In this document: one piece after another, positions 36,958 through 50,385 of the stretch
How positions within the stretch are numbered: position 1 is the stretch's first letter
Layout of the letters: each line of letters begins with the position of its first letter
Assembly: GCA_964059195.1 (NCBI GenBank)
Contig: CAXKWD010000002.1
Coordinates: forward strand, 165,422,559-165,486,558
Length of the DNA: 64,000 nt
Direction: 5' to 3'
DNA from: Ectobius pallidus
Taxonomy: Eukaryota > Arthropoda > Insecta > Blattodea > Ectobiidae
The notes under the pieces: generated by a model
The model's input: only the letters and a program-made list of their open reading frames with translations
Told to the model about the DNA's origin: nothing
Databases searched by the model: none
Program-made: the position numbers and the translations under genes

Positions 36958-37421
36958 GTGAGTATACGGAATTGTAAAAGATGTTATTTTTGCCGATATG
37001 ACTTTTTTCGTGCGAGGCGTTTTCAACGGTTCGACAGCCGTTATCTCGTAAACTACGGTACATTTTTATTGTTGATGTACACGATTTTATTCGCAATGAA
37101 ATGTTATGACGTTCGTCTCTTGGGAGTTTTTATGTACTAGGCTGATAAAAAGGTTTTATTTCGACTTTTCTAAAATCCTGCGCGACTTTCATCTCCAAGA
37201 ATAAAAAATATTGTTTTTACATTAACAATATAATCTCAATAAATGTCATGTGTTTCCGAGGAAACATAAGTTTATATGCAAAAGCAGTTGAAACTGTTCT
37301 TTTTCCACTCTGATACAATCCTGTGCTTTAATAGAAGCTGCATGCCTTCCCGGGATTCTCAGCCCTGCCAACTTCCGTTAGCGTCGATTTTAGTTTTATT
37401 TCCGAAAGTTTCTTTTATGCT
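36958..37421 (+). repeat. Representative K monomer (B head, C/D body)
   Basis: Begins as B (GGTGTGAGTATACGG) and continues as C/D (GTGCGAGGCGTTTTCAACGG, AACTACGGTAC) with the private ACACGATTTTATTCG, GATAAAAAGG and AAATGTCATG. The switch lies between about 10 and 55 bp after the anchor. Although chimeric, it is now a stable part of the four-monomer HOR. Confidence 0.82.
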
Positions 37422-38811
37422 GTGAGTATGCGGATTTCAAAAAGATGTTATTTTTACCGATACTACTTTTTTCGTGTGAGTCCTTTTCAACGGTTCGACA
37501 GCCGTTATCTCGTAAACTATGGTACATTTTTATTGTTGATGTACACGCTTTTATTCGCAATGAAATGTTTTGACGTTCGTCTCTTGGGAGTTTTTATGTA
37601 CTAGGCTGATAAAATGGTTTTATATCGACTTTTCTAAAATCCTGCGCGACTTTCATCTCCAAGAATAAAAAATATTGTTTTACATTAACAATATAATCTC
37701 AAAAATGTCTTGTGTTTCCGAGGAAACATAAGTTTATATGCAAAAGCAGTTGAAACTGTTCTTTTTCCACTCTTATACAATCCTGTGCTTTAATAGAAGC
37801 TGCATGCCTTCCCGGGATTCTCAGCCCTGCCAACTTCCGTTAGCGTCGATTTTATTTTTATTTCCGAAAGTTTCATTTATGCTGTGAGTATGCGGAATTA
37901 TAAAAGATGTTATTTCTGCCGATATGACTTTTTTGGTGCGAGGCGTTTTCAACGGTTCGACAGCCGTTATCACGTAAACTATGATACATTTTTATTGTTG
38001 ATGTACACGGTTTTATTCGCAATGAAATGTTATGACTTTCGTCTCTTGGGAGTTTTTATGTACTATACTGATAAAATGGTTTTATTTCGACTTTTCTAAA
38101 ATCCTGCGCGACTTTCATCTCCAAGAATAAAAAATATTGTTTTTACATTAACAATATAATCTCAAAAATGTCTTGTGTTTCCGAGGAAACATACGTTTAT
38201 ATGCAAAAGCAGTTGAAACTGTTTTTTTTCCCACTGTTATACAATCCTGCGCTTTTATAGAAGCTGCATGCCTTCCCGGGATTCTCAGCCCTCCCAACTT
38301 TCGTTAGCGTCGATTTTATTTTTATTTCCGAAAGTTTCTTTTATGCTGTGAGTGTGCGGAATTGTAAAAGATGTTATTTTTGCCGATATGACTTTTTTCG
38401 TGCGAGGCGTTTTCAACGGTTCGACAGCCGTTATCTCGTAAACTATGGTACATTTTTATTGTTGATGTTACACGGTTTTATTCGCAATGAAATGTTATGA
38501 GGTTCGTCTCTAGAGAGTTTTTATGTAGTATGCTGATAAAACGGTTTTATTTCGACTTTTCTAAAATCCTGCGCGATTTTCATCTCCAAGAATAAAAGAT
38601 ACTGTTTTTACATTAACAATATAATCTCAAAAATTTATTGCGTTTCCGAGGAAACATAAGTTTATATGCAAAAGTAGTTGAAACTGTTCATTTTCCACTC
38701 TTATACAATACCGCGCTTTAATAGAAGCTGCATGCCTTCCCGGGATTCTCAGCCCTATCAACTTCCGTTAGCGTCGATTTTATTTTTATTTCCCTAAGTT
38801 TCTTTTATGGT
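36958..38811 (+). repeat. HOR K-E'-A'-H, copy 1 (4 monomers, 1854 bp)
   Basis: Anchors at 36958, 37422, 37884 and 38348. It is followed directly by a second copy of identical length. The few differences seen include CTCTGATAC (37311) and ACTATACTG (38063), so the duplication looks very recent. A' is the A type with TTTTTTGGTGCG and GACTTTCGTC. Confidence 0.93.
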
Positions 38812-40665
38812 GTGAGTATACGGAATTGTAAAAGATGTTATTTTTGCCGATATGACTTTTTTCGTGCGAGGCGTTTTCAACGGTTCGACAGCCGTTATCT
38901 CGTAAACTACGGTACATTTTTATTGTTGATGTACACGATTTTATTCGCAATGAAATGTTATGACGTTCGTCTCTTGGGAGTTTTTATGTACTAGGCTGAT
39001 AAAAAGGTTTTATTTCGACTTTTCTAAAATCCTGCGCGACTTTCATCTCCAAGAATAAAAAATATTGTTTTTACATTAACAATATAATCTCAATAAATGT
39101 CATGTGTTTCCGAGGAAACATAAGTTTATATGCAAAAGCAGTTGAAACTGTTCTTTTTCCACTCTTATACAATCCTGTGCTTTAATAGAAGCTGCATGCC
39201 TTCCCGGGATTCTCAGCCCTGCCAACTTCCGTTAGCGTCGATTTTAGTTTTATTTCCGAAAGTTTCTTTTATGCTGTGAGTATGCGGATTTCAAAAAGAT
39301 GTTATTTTTACCGATACTACTTTTTTCGTGTGAGTCCTTTTCAACGGTTCGACAGCCGTTATCTCGTAAACTATGGTACATTTTTATTGTTGATGTACAC
39401 GCTTTTATTCGCAATGAAATGTTTTGACGTTCGTCTCTTGGGAGTTTTTATGTACTAGGCTGATAAAATGGTTTTATATCGACTTTTCTAAAATCCTGCG
39501 CGACTTTCATCTCCAAGAATAAAAAATATTGTTTTACATTAACAATATAATCTCAAAAATGTCTTGTGTTTCCGAGGAAACATAAGTTTATATGCAAAAG
39601 CAGTTGAAACTGTTCTTTTTCCACTCTTATACAATCCTGTGCTTTAATAGAAGCTGCATGCCTTCCCGGGATTCTCAGCCCTGCCAACTTCCGTTAGCGT
39701 CGATTTTATTTTTATTTCCGAAAGTTTCATTTATGCTGTGAGTATGCGGAATTATAAAAGATGTTATTTCTGCCGATATGACTTTTTTGGTGCGAGGCGT
39801 TTTCAACGGTTCGACAGCCGTTATCACGTAAACTATGATACATTTTTATTGTTGATGTACACGGTTTTATTCGCAATGAAATGTTATGACTTTCGTCTCT
39901 TGGGAGTTTTTATGTACTAGGCTGATAAAATGGTTTTATTTCGACTTTTCTAAAATCCTGCGCGACTTTCATCTCCAAGAATAAAAAATATTGTTTTTAC
40001 ATTAACAATATAATCTCAAAAATGTCTTGTGTTTCCGAGGAAACATACGTTTATATGCAAAAGCAGTTGAAACTGTTTTTTTTCCCACTGTTATACAATC
40101 CTGCGCTTTTATAGAAGCTGCATGCCTTCCCGGGATTCTCAGCCCTCCCAACTTTCGTTAGCGTCGATTTTATTTTTATTTCCGAAAGTTTCTTTTATGC
40201 TGTGAGTGTGCGGAATTGTAAAAGATGTTATTTTTGCCGATATGACTTTTTTCGTGCGAGGCGTTTTCAACGGTTCGACAGCCGTTATCTCGTAAACTAT
40301 GGTACATTTTTATTGTTGATGTTACACGGTTTTATTCGCAATGAAATGTTATGAGGTTCGTCTCTACAGAGTTTTTATGTAGTATGCTGATAAAACGGTT
40401 TTATTTCGACTTTTCTAAAATCCTGCGCGATTTTCATCTCCAAGAATAAAAGATACTGTTTTTACATTAACAATATAATCTCAAAAATTTATTGCGTTTC
40501 CGAGGAAACATAAGTTTATATGCAAAAGTAGTTGAAACTGTTCATTTTCCACTCTTATACAATACCGCGCTTTAATAGAAGCTGCATGCCTTCCCGGGAT
40601 TCTCAGCCCTACCAACTTCCGTTAGCGTCGATTTTATTTTTATTTCCCTAAGTTTCTTTTATGGT
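38812..40665 (+). repeat. HOR K-E'-A'-H, copy 2 (4 monomers, 1854 bp)
   Basis: Anchors at 38812, 39276, 39738 and 40202. Nearly identical to the preceding unit; noted private changes are CTCTACAGAG near 40365 and CCCTACCAAC instead of CCCTATCAAC near 40610, the latter marking the join to the following B unit. Confidence 0.93.
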
Positions 40666-43443
40666 GTGAGTATACGGAATTGTAAAAGATGTTATTTTTG
40701 CCGATATGACTTTTTTCGTGTGAGGCGTTTGAGACGGTTCGACAGCCGTTATAACGTAAACTATGGTACATTTTTATTGTTGATGTACACGGTTTTATTC
40801 GCAATGAAATGTTATGACGTTCGTCTCTTGGGAGTTTTTATGTACTAGGCTGATAAAATGGTTTTATATCGACTTTTCTAAAATCCTGCGCGACTATCAT
40901 CTCAAAGAATAAAAAATATTGTTTTTACATTAACAATATAATCTCAAAAATGTCTTGTGTTTCCGAGGAAACATAAGTTTATATGCAAAAGCAGTTGAAA
41001 CTTTTTTTTTCCACTTTTATACAATCCTCCGCTTTTATAGATGCTGCATGCCTTCCCGGGATTCTCAGCCCTACCAACTTCCGTAAGCGTCGATTTTATT
41101 TTTATTTCCGAAAGTTTCTTTTATGCTGTGAGTGTGCAGAATTGTAAAAGACGTTATTTTTGCCGATATGACTTTTTTCGTGCGAGGCGTTTTCAACGGT
41201 TCGACAGCCGTTATCTCGTAAACTACGGTACATTTTTATTGTTGATGTACACGGTTTTATTCGCAATGAAATGTTATGACGTTCGTCTCTTGGGAGTTTT
41301 TATGTACTAGGCTGATAAAAAGGTTTTATTTCGACTTTTCTAAAATCCTGCGCGACTTTCATCTCCAAGAATAAAAAATATTGTTTTTACATTAACAATA
41401 TAATCTCAATAAATGTCTTGTGTTTCCGAGGAAACATAAGTTTATATGCAAAAGCAGTTGAAACTGTTCTTTTTCCACTCTTATACAATCCTGTGCTTTA
41501 ATAGAAGCTGCATGCCTTCCCGGGATTCTCAGCCCTGCCAACTTCCGTTAGCGTCGATTTTAGTTTTATTTCCGAAAGTTTCTTTTATGCTGTGAGTATG
41601 CGGATTTGAAAAAGATGTTATTTTTACCGATACTACTTTTTTCGTGTGAGTCCTTTTCAACGGTTCGACAGCCGTTATCTCGTAAACTATGGTACATTTT
41701 TATTGTTGATGTACACGCTTTTATTCGCAATGAAATGTTTTGACGTTCGTCTCTTGGGAGTTTTTATGTACTAGGCTGATAAAATGGTTTTATATCGACT
41801 TTTCTAAAATCCTGCGCGACTTTCATCTCCAAGAATAAAAAATATTGTTTTTACATTAACAATATAATCTCAATAAATGTCCTGTGTTTCCGAGGAAACA
41901 TAAGTTTATATGCAAAAGCAGTTGAAACTGTTCTCTTTCCACTCTTATACAATCCTGCGCTTTAATAGAAGCTGCATGCCTTCCCGGGATTCTCAGCCCT
42001 GCCAACTTCCGTTAGCGTCGATTTTAGTTTTATTTCCGAAAGTTTCTTTTATGCTGTGAGTATGCGGATTTGAAAAAGATGTTATTTTTACAGATATGAC
42101 TTTTTTCGTGTGAGTCGTTGTCAACGGTTCGACAGCCATTATCTTGTAAACCATGGTACATTTTTATTGTTGATGTACACGCTTTTATTCGCAATGAAAT
42201 GTTATGACGTTCGTCTCTTGGGAGTTTTTATGCACTAGGCTGATAAAATGGTTTTATTTCGACTTTTCTAAAATCCTGCGCGATTTTCATCTCCAAGAAT
42301 AAAAAATATTGTTTTTACATTAACAATATAATCTCAAAAATGTCTTGTGTTTCCGAGGAAACATAAGTTTATATGCAAAAGCAGTTGAAACTGTTCTCTT
42401 TCCACTCTTATACAATCCTCCGCTTTTATAGAAGCTGCATGCCTTCCCGGGATTCTCAGCCATGCCAACTTTCGTAAGCGTCGATTTTATTTTTATTTCC
42501 GAAAGTTTCCTTTATGCCGTGAGTGTGCGGAATTGAAAAAGATGTTATTTTTGCCGATATGACTTTTTTCGTGCGAGGCGTTTTCAACGGTTCGAAAGCC
42601 TTTATCTCGTAAACTATGGTACATTTTTATTGTTGATGTACATGGTTATATTCGCAATGAAAAGTTATGCGTTTTGTCATTTGGGAGGATTTATGTAGTA
42701 CGCTGATAAAACGTTTTTATTTCGAGTTTTCTAAAATCCTGCGCGATTTTCATCTCCAAGAATAAAAGATACTGTTTTTACATTAACAATATAATCTCAA
42801 AAATTTCTTGCGTTTCCGAGGAAACATAAGTTTATATGCAAAAGCAGTTGAAACTGTTCTTTTTCCACTCTTATACAATCCTGCTCTTTAATAGAAGCTG
42901 CATGCCTTCCCGGGATTCTCAGCCCTACCAACTTCCGTAAGAGTCGATTTTATTTTTATTTCCGAAAGTTTCTTTTATGCTGTGAGTGTGCAGAATTGTA
43001 AAAGATGTTATTTTTGCCGATATGACTTTTTTCGTGCGAGGCGTTTTCAACGGTTCGACAGCCGTTATCTTGTAAACTACGGTACATTTTTATTGTTGAT
43101 GTACACGGTTTTATTCGCAATGAAATGTTATGACGTTCGTCTCTTGGGAGTTTTTATGTACTAGGCTGATAAAATGGTTTTATTTCGACTTTTCTAAAAT
43201 CCTGCGCGACTTTCATCTCCAAGAATAAAAAATATTGTTTTTACATTAACAATATAATCTCAAAAATGTCTTGTGTTTCCGAGGAAACATAAGTTTATAT
43301 GCAAAAGCAGTTGAAACTGTTCATTTTCCACTCTTATAAATACCGCGCTTTAATAGAAGCTGCATGCCTTCCCGGGATTCTCAGCCCTACCAACTTCCGT
43401 TAGCGTCGATTTTATTTTTATTTCCCTAAGTTTCTTTTATGGT
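40666..43443 (+). repeat. HOR B-D-E-F-G-C (6 monomers, 2778 bp)
   Basis: Anchors at 40666, 41128, 41592, 42056, 42519 and 42982. Equal in order and length to 28622-31399, at an offset of 12,044 bp. Private changes include GACTATCATCTCAAAG near 40895 and ATGTCCTGTG near 41880; the latter recurs at 48820, linking this copy with the unit at 46683-50385. Confidence 0.9.
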
Positions 43444-46400
43444 GTGAGTATACGGAATTGTAAAAGATGTTATTTTTGCCGATATGACTTTTTTCGTGTG
43501 AGGCGTTTGAGACGGTTCGACAGCCGTTATAACGTAAACTATGGTACATTTTTATTGTTGATGTACACGGTTTTATTCGCAATGAAATGTTATGACGTTC
43601 GTCTCTTGGGAGTTTTTATGTACTAGGCTGATAAAATGGTTTTATATCGACTTTTCTAAAATCCTGCGCGACTTTCATCTCCAAGAATAAAAAATATTGT
43701 TTTTACATTAACAATATAATCTCAAAAATGTCTTGTGTTTCCGAGGAAACATAAGTTTATATGCAAAAGCAGATGAAACTTTTTTTTTCCACTTTTATAC
43801 AATCCTCCGCTTTTATAGAAGCTGCATGCCTTCCCGGGATTCTCAGCCCTACCAACTTCCGTAAGCGTCGATTTTATTTTTATTTCCGAAAGTTTCTTTT
43901 ATGCTGTGAGTGTGCAGAATTGTAAAAGATGTTATTTTTGCCGATATGACTTTTTTCGTGCGAGGCGTTTTCAACGGTTCGACAGCCGTTATCTCGTAAA
44001 CTACGGTACATTTTTATTGTTGATGTACACGGTTTTATTCGCAATCAAATGTTATGACGTTCGTCTCTTGGGAGTTTTTATGTACTAGGCTGATATAATG
44101 GTTTTATATCGACTTTTCTAAAATCATGCGCAATTTTCATGTCCAAGAATAAAAAATATTGTTTTTACATTAACAATATAATCTCAAAAATGTCTTGTGT
44201 TTCCGAGGAAACATACGTTTATATGCAAAAGCAGTTGAAACTGTTCTTTTTCCACTCTTATACAATCCTGTGCTTTAATAGAAGCTGCATGCCTTCCCGG
44301 GATTCTCAGCCCTGCCAACTTCCGTTAGCGTCGATTTTAGTTTTATTTCCGAAAGTTTCTTTTATGCTGTGAGTATGCGGATTTGAAAAAGATGTTATTT
44401 TTACGGATACTACTTTTTTCGTGTGAGTCCTTTTCAACGGTTCGACAGCCGTTATCTCGTAAACTATGGTACATTTTTATTGTTGATGTACACGCTTTTA
44501 TTCGCAATGAAATGTTTTGACGTTCGTCTCTTGGGAGTTTTTATGTACTAGGCTGATAAAATGGTTTTATATCGACTTTTCTAAAATCCTGCGCGACTTT
44601 CATCTCCAAGAATAAAAAATATTGTTTTACATTAACAATATAATCTCAAAAATATCTTGTGTTTCCGAGGAAACATAAGTTTATATGCAAAAGCAGTTGA
44701 AACTGTTCTTTTTCCACTCTTATACAATCCTGTGCTTTAATAGAAGCTGCATGCCTTCCCGGGATTCTCAGCCCTGCCAACTTCCGTTAGCGTCGATTTT
44801 ATTTTTATTTCCGAAAGTTTCATTTATGCTGTGAGTATGCGGAATTATAAAAGATGTTATTTCTGCCGATATGACATTTTTCGTGCGAGGCGTTTTCAAC
44901 GGTTCGACAGCCGTTATCACGTAAACTATGGTACATTTTTATTGTTGATGTACACGGTTTTATTCGCAATGAAATGTTATGACGTTCGTCTCTTGGGAGT
45001 TTTTATGTACTAGGCTGATAAAATGGTTTTATTTCGACTTTTCTAAAATCCTGCGCGACTTTCATCTCCAAGAATAAAAAATATTGTTTTTACATTAACA
45101 ATATAATCTCAAAAATGTCTTGTGTTTCCGAGGAAACATACGTTTATATGCAAAAGCAGTTGAAACTGTTTTTTTTCCCACTGTTATACAATCCTGCGCT
45201 TTTATAGAAGCTGCATGCCTTCCCGGGATTCTCAGCCCTCCCAACTTTCGTTAGCGTCGATTTTATTTTTATTTCCGAAAGTTTCTTTTATGCTGTGAGT
45301 ATGCGGATTTGAAAAAGATGTTATTTTTACAGATATGACTTTTTTCGTGTGAGTCGTTGTCAACGGTTCGACAGCCATTATCTTGTAAACCATGGTACAT
45401 TTTTATTGTTGATGTACACGCTTTTATTCGCAATGAAATGTTATGACGTTCGTCTCTTGGGAGTTTTTATGCACTAGGCTGATAAAATGGTTTTATTTCG
45501 ACTTTTCTAAAATCCTGCGCGATTTTCATCTCCAAGAATAAAAAATATTGTTTTTACATTAACAATATAATCTCAAAAATGTCTTGTGTTTCCGAGGAAA
45601 CATAAGTTTATATGCAAAAGCAGTTGAAACTGTTCTCTTTCCACTCTTATACAATCCTCCGCTTTTATAGAAGCTGCATGCCTTCCCGGGATTCTCAGCC
45701 ATGCCAACTTTCGTAAGCGTCGATTTTATTTTTATTTCCGAAAGTTTCCTTTATGCCGTGAGTGTGCGGAATTGAAAAAGATGTTATTTTTGCCGATATG
45801 ACTTTTTTCGTGCGAGGCGTTTTCAACGGTTCGAAAGCCTTTATCTCGTAAACTATGGTACATTTTTATTGTTGATGTACATGGTTATATTCGCAATGAA
45901 AAGTTATGCGTTTTGTCATTTGGGAGGATTTATGTAGTACGCTGATAAAACGTTTTTATTTCGAGTTTTCTAAAATCCTGCGCGATTTTCATCTCCAAGA
46001 ATAAAAGATACTGTTTTTACATTAACAATATAATCTCAAAAATTTCTTGCGTTTCCGAGGAAACATAAGTTTATATGCAAAAGCAGTTGAAACTGTTCTT
46101 TTTCCACTCTTATACAATCCTGCTCTTTAATAGAAGCTGCATGCCTTCCCGGGATTCTCAGCCCTACCAACTTCCGTAAGAGTCGATTTTATTTTTATTT
46201 CCGAAAGTTTCTTTTATGCTGTGAGTGTGCAGAATTGTAAAAGATGTTATTTTTGCCGATATGACTTTTTTCGTGCGAGGCGTTTTCAACGGTTCGACAG
46301 CCGTTATCTTGTAAACTACGGTACATTTTTATTGTTGATGTACACGGTTTTATTCGCAATGAAATGTTATGACGTTCGTCTCTTGGGAGTTTTTATGTAC

Positions 46401-46682
46401 TAGGCTGATAAAATGGTTTTATTTCGACTTTTCTAAAATCCTGCGCGACTTTCATCTCCAAGAATAAAAAATATTGTTTTTACATTAACAATATAATCTC
46501 AAAAATGTCTTGTGTTTCCGAGGAAACATAAGTTTATATGCAAAAGCAGTTGAAACTGTTCATTTTCCACTCTTATAAATACCGCGCTTTAATAGAAGCT
46601 GCATGCCTTCCCGGGATTCTCAGCCCTACCAACTTCCGTTAGCGTCGATTTTATTTTTATTTCCCTAAGTTTCTTTTATGGT
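43444..46682 (+). repeat. HOR B-C'-E-A-F-G-C, copy 1 (7 monomers, 3239 bp)
   Basis: Anchors at 43444, 43906, 44369, 44831, 45295, 45758 and 46221. Shared markers with the copies at 46683 and 50386: TTACGGATACTAC in E, GATATGACATTTTTCG in A, a CAAT loss giving CTTATAAATACCG before B, and GCAGATGAAAC after B. The A-to-F join keeps the leader normally found before H (CCCTCCCAACTTTCG), showing that an H was replaced by F. Confidence 0.93.
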
Positions 46683-49600
46683 GTGAGTATACGGAATTGT
46701 AAAAGATGTTATTTTTGCCGATATGACTTTTTTCGTGTGAGGCGTTTGAGACGGTTCGACAGCCGTTATAACGTAAACTATGGTACATTTTTATTGTTGA
46801 TGTACACGGTTTTATTCGCAATGAAATGTTATGACGTTCGTCTCTTGGGAGTTTTTATGTACTAGGCTGATAAAATGGTTTTATATCGACTTTTCTAAAA
46901 TCCTGCGCGACTTTCATCTCCAAGAATAAAAAATATTGTTTTTACATTAACAATATAATCTCAAAAATGTCTTGTGTTTCCGAGGAAACATAAGTTTATA
47001 TGCAAAAGCAGATGAAACTTTTTTTTTCCACTTTTATACAATCCTCCGCTTTTATAGAAGCTGCATGCCTTCCCGGGATTCTCAGCCCTACCAACTTCCG
47101 TAAGCGTCGATTTTATTTTTATTTCCGAAAGTTTCTTTTATGCTGTGAGTGTGCAGAATTGTAAAAGATGTTATTTTTGCCGATATGACTTTTTTCGTGC
47201 GAGGCGTTTTCAACGGTTCGACAGCCGTTATCTCGTAAACTACGGTACATTTTTATTGTTGATGTACACGGTTTTATTCGCAATCAAATGTTATGACGTT
47301 CGTCTCTTGGGAGTTTTTATGTACTAGGCTGATATAATGGTTTTATATCGACTTTTCTAAAATCATGCGCAATTTTCATGTCCAAGAATAAAAAATATTG
47401 TTTTTACATTAACAATATAATCTCAAAAATGTCTTGTGTTTCCGAGGAAACATACGTTTATATGCAAAAGCAGTTGAAACTGTTCTTTTTCCACTCTTAT
47501 ACAATCCTGTGCTTTAATAGAAGCTGCATGCCTTCCCGGGATTCTCAGCCCTGCCAACTTCCGTTAGCGTCGATTTTAGTTTTATTTCCGAAAGTTTCTT
47601 TTATGCTGTGAGTATGCGGATTTGAAAAAGATGTTATTTTTACGGATACTACTTTTTTCGTGTGAGTCCTTTTCAACGGTTCGACAGCCGTTATCTCGTA
47701 AACTATGGTACATTTTTATTGTTGATGTACACGCTTTTATTCGCAATGAAATGTTTTGACGTTCGTCTCTTGGGAGTTTTTATGTACTAGGCTGATAAAA
47801 TGGTTTTATATCGACTTTTCTAAAATCCTGCGCGACTTTCATCTCCAAGAATAAAAAATATTGTTTTACATTAACAATATAATCTCAAAAATATCTTGTG
47901 TTTCCGAGGAAACATAAGTTTATATGCAAAAGCAGTTGAAACTGTTCTTTTTCCACTCTTATACAATCCTGTGCTTTAATAGAAGCTGCATGCCTTCCCG
48001 GGATTCTCAGCCCTGCCAACTTCCGTTAGCGTCGATTTTATTTTTATTTCCGAAAGTTTCATTTATGCTGTGAGTATGCGGAATTATAAAAGATGTTATT
48101 TCTGCCGATATGACATTTTTCGTGCGAGGCGTTTTCAACGGTTCGACAGCCGTTATCACGTAAACTATGGTACATTTTTATTGTTGATGTACACGGTTTT
48201 ATTCGCAATGAAATGTTATGACGTTCGTCTCTTGGGAGTTTTTATGTACTAGGCTGATAAAATGGTTTTATTTCGACTTTTCTAAAATCCTGCGCGACTT
48301 TCATCTCCAAGAATAAAAAATATTGTTTTTACATTAACAATATAATCTCAAAAATGTCTTGTGTTTCCGAGGAAACATACGTTTATATGCAAAAGCAGTT
48401 GAAACTGTTTTTTTTCCCACTGTTATACAATCCTGCGCTTTTATAGAAGCTGCATGCCTTCCCGGGATTCTCAGCCCTCCCAACTTTCGTTAGCGTCGAT
48501 TTTATTTTTATTTCCGAAAGTTTCTTTTATGCTGTGAGTATGCGGATTTGAAAAAGATGTTATTTTTACCGATACTACTTTTTTCGTGTGAGTCCTTTTC
48601 AACGGTTCGACAGCCGTTATCTCGTAAACTATGGTACATTTTTATTGTTGATGTACACGCTTTTATTCGCAATGAAATGTTTTGACGTTCGTCTCTTGGG
48701 AGTTTTTATGTACTAGGCTGATAAAATGGTTTTATATCGACTTTTCTAAAATCCTGCGCGACTTTCATCTCCAAGAATAAAAAATATTGTTTTTACATTA
48801 ACAATATAATCTCAATAAATGTCCTGTGTTTCCGAGGAAACATAAGTTTATATGCAAAAGCAGTTGAAACTGTTCTCTTTCCACTCTTATACAATCCTGC
48901 GCTTTAATAGAAGCTGCATGCCTTCCCGGGATTCTCAGCCCTGCCAACTTCCGTTAGCGTCGATTTTAGTTTTATTTCCGAAAGTTTCTTTTATGCTGTG
49001 AGTATGCGGATTTGAAAAAGATGTTATTTTTACAGATATGACTTTTTTCGTGTGAGTCGTTGTCAACGGTTCGACAGCCATTATCTTGTAAACCATGGTA
49101 CATTTTTATTGTTGATGTACACGCTTTTATTCGCAATGAAATGTTATGACGTTCGTCTCTTGGGAGTTTTTATGCACTAGGCTGATAAAATGGTTTTATT
49201 TCGACTTTTCTAAAATCCTGCGCGATTTTCATCTCCAAGAATAAAAAATATTGTTTTTACATTAACAATATAATCTCAAAAATGTCTTGTGTTTCCGAGG
49301 AAACATAAGTTTATATGCAAAAGCAGTTGAAACTGTTCTCTTTCCACTCTTATACAATCCTCCGCTTTTATAGAAGCTGCATGCCTTCCCGGGATTCTCA
49401 GCCATGCCAACTTTCGTAAGCGTCGATTTTATTTTTATTTCCGAAAGTTTCCTTTATGCCGTGAGTGTGCGGAATTGAAAAAGATGTTATTTTTGCCGAT
49501 ATGACTTTTTTCGTGCGAGGCGTTTTCAACGGTTCGAAAGCCTTTATCTCGTAAACTATGGTACATTTTTATTGTTGATGTACATGGTTATATTCGCAAT

Positions 49601-50385
49601 GAAAAGTTATGCGTTTTGTCATTTGGGAGGATTTATGTAGTACGCTGATAAAACGTTTTTATTTCGAGTTTTCTAAAATCCTGCGCGATTTTCATCTCCA
49701 AGAATAAAAGATACTGTTTTTACATTAACAATATAATCTCAAAAATTTCTTGCGTTTCCGAGGAAACATAAGTTTATATGCAAAAGCAGTTGAAACTGTT
49801 CTTTTTCCACTCTTATACAATCCTGCTCTTTAATAGAAGCTGCATGCCTTCCCGGGATTCTCAGCCCTACCAACTTCCGTAAGAGTCGATTTTATTTTTA
49901 TTTCCGAAAGTTTCTTTTATGCTGTGAGTGTGCAGAATTGTAAAAGATGTTATTTTTGCCGATATGACTTTTTTCGTGCGAGGCGTTTTCAACGGTTCGA
50001 CAGCCGTTATCTTGTAAACTACGGTACATTTTTATTGTTGATGTACACGGTTTTATTCGCAATGAAATGTTATGACGTTCGTCTCTTGGGAGTTTTTATG
50101 TACTAGGCTGATAAAATGGTTTTATTTCGACTTTTCTAAAATCCTGCGCGACTTTCATCTCCAAGAATAAAAAATATTGTTTTTACATTAACAATATAAT
50201 CTCAAAAATGTCTTGTGTTTCCGAGGAAACATAAGTTTATATGCAAAAGCAGTTGAAACTGTTCATTTTCCACTCTTATAAATACCGCGCTTTAATAGAA
50301 GCTGCATGCCTTCCCGGGATTCTCAGCCCTACCAACTTCCGTTAGCGTCGATTTTATTTTTATTTCCCTAAGTTTCTTTTATGGT
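46683..50385 (+). repeat. HOR B-C'-E-A-E-F-G-C, expanded variant (8 monomers, 3703 bp)
   Basis: Anchors at 46683, 47145, 47608, 48070, 48534, 48998, 49461 and 49924. It equals the flanking 3239-bp units plus one extra E monomer (48534) between A and F. That E carries CCGATACTAC and the ATGTCCTGTG tail of the 40666-43443 block, not the CGGATACTAC of its neighbours, so it came from a different HOR. Confidence 0.92.
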
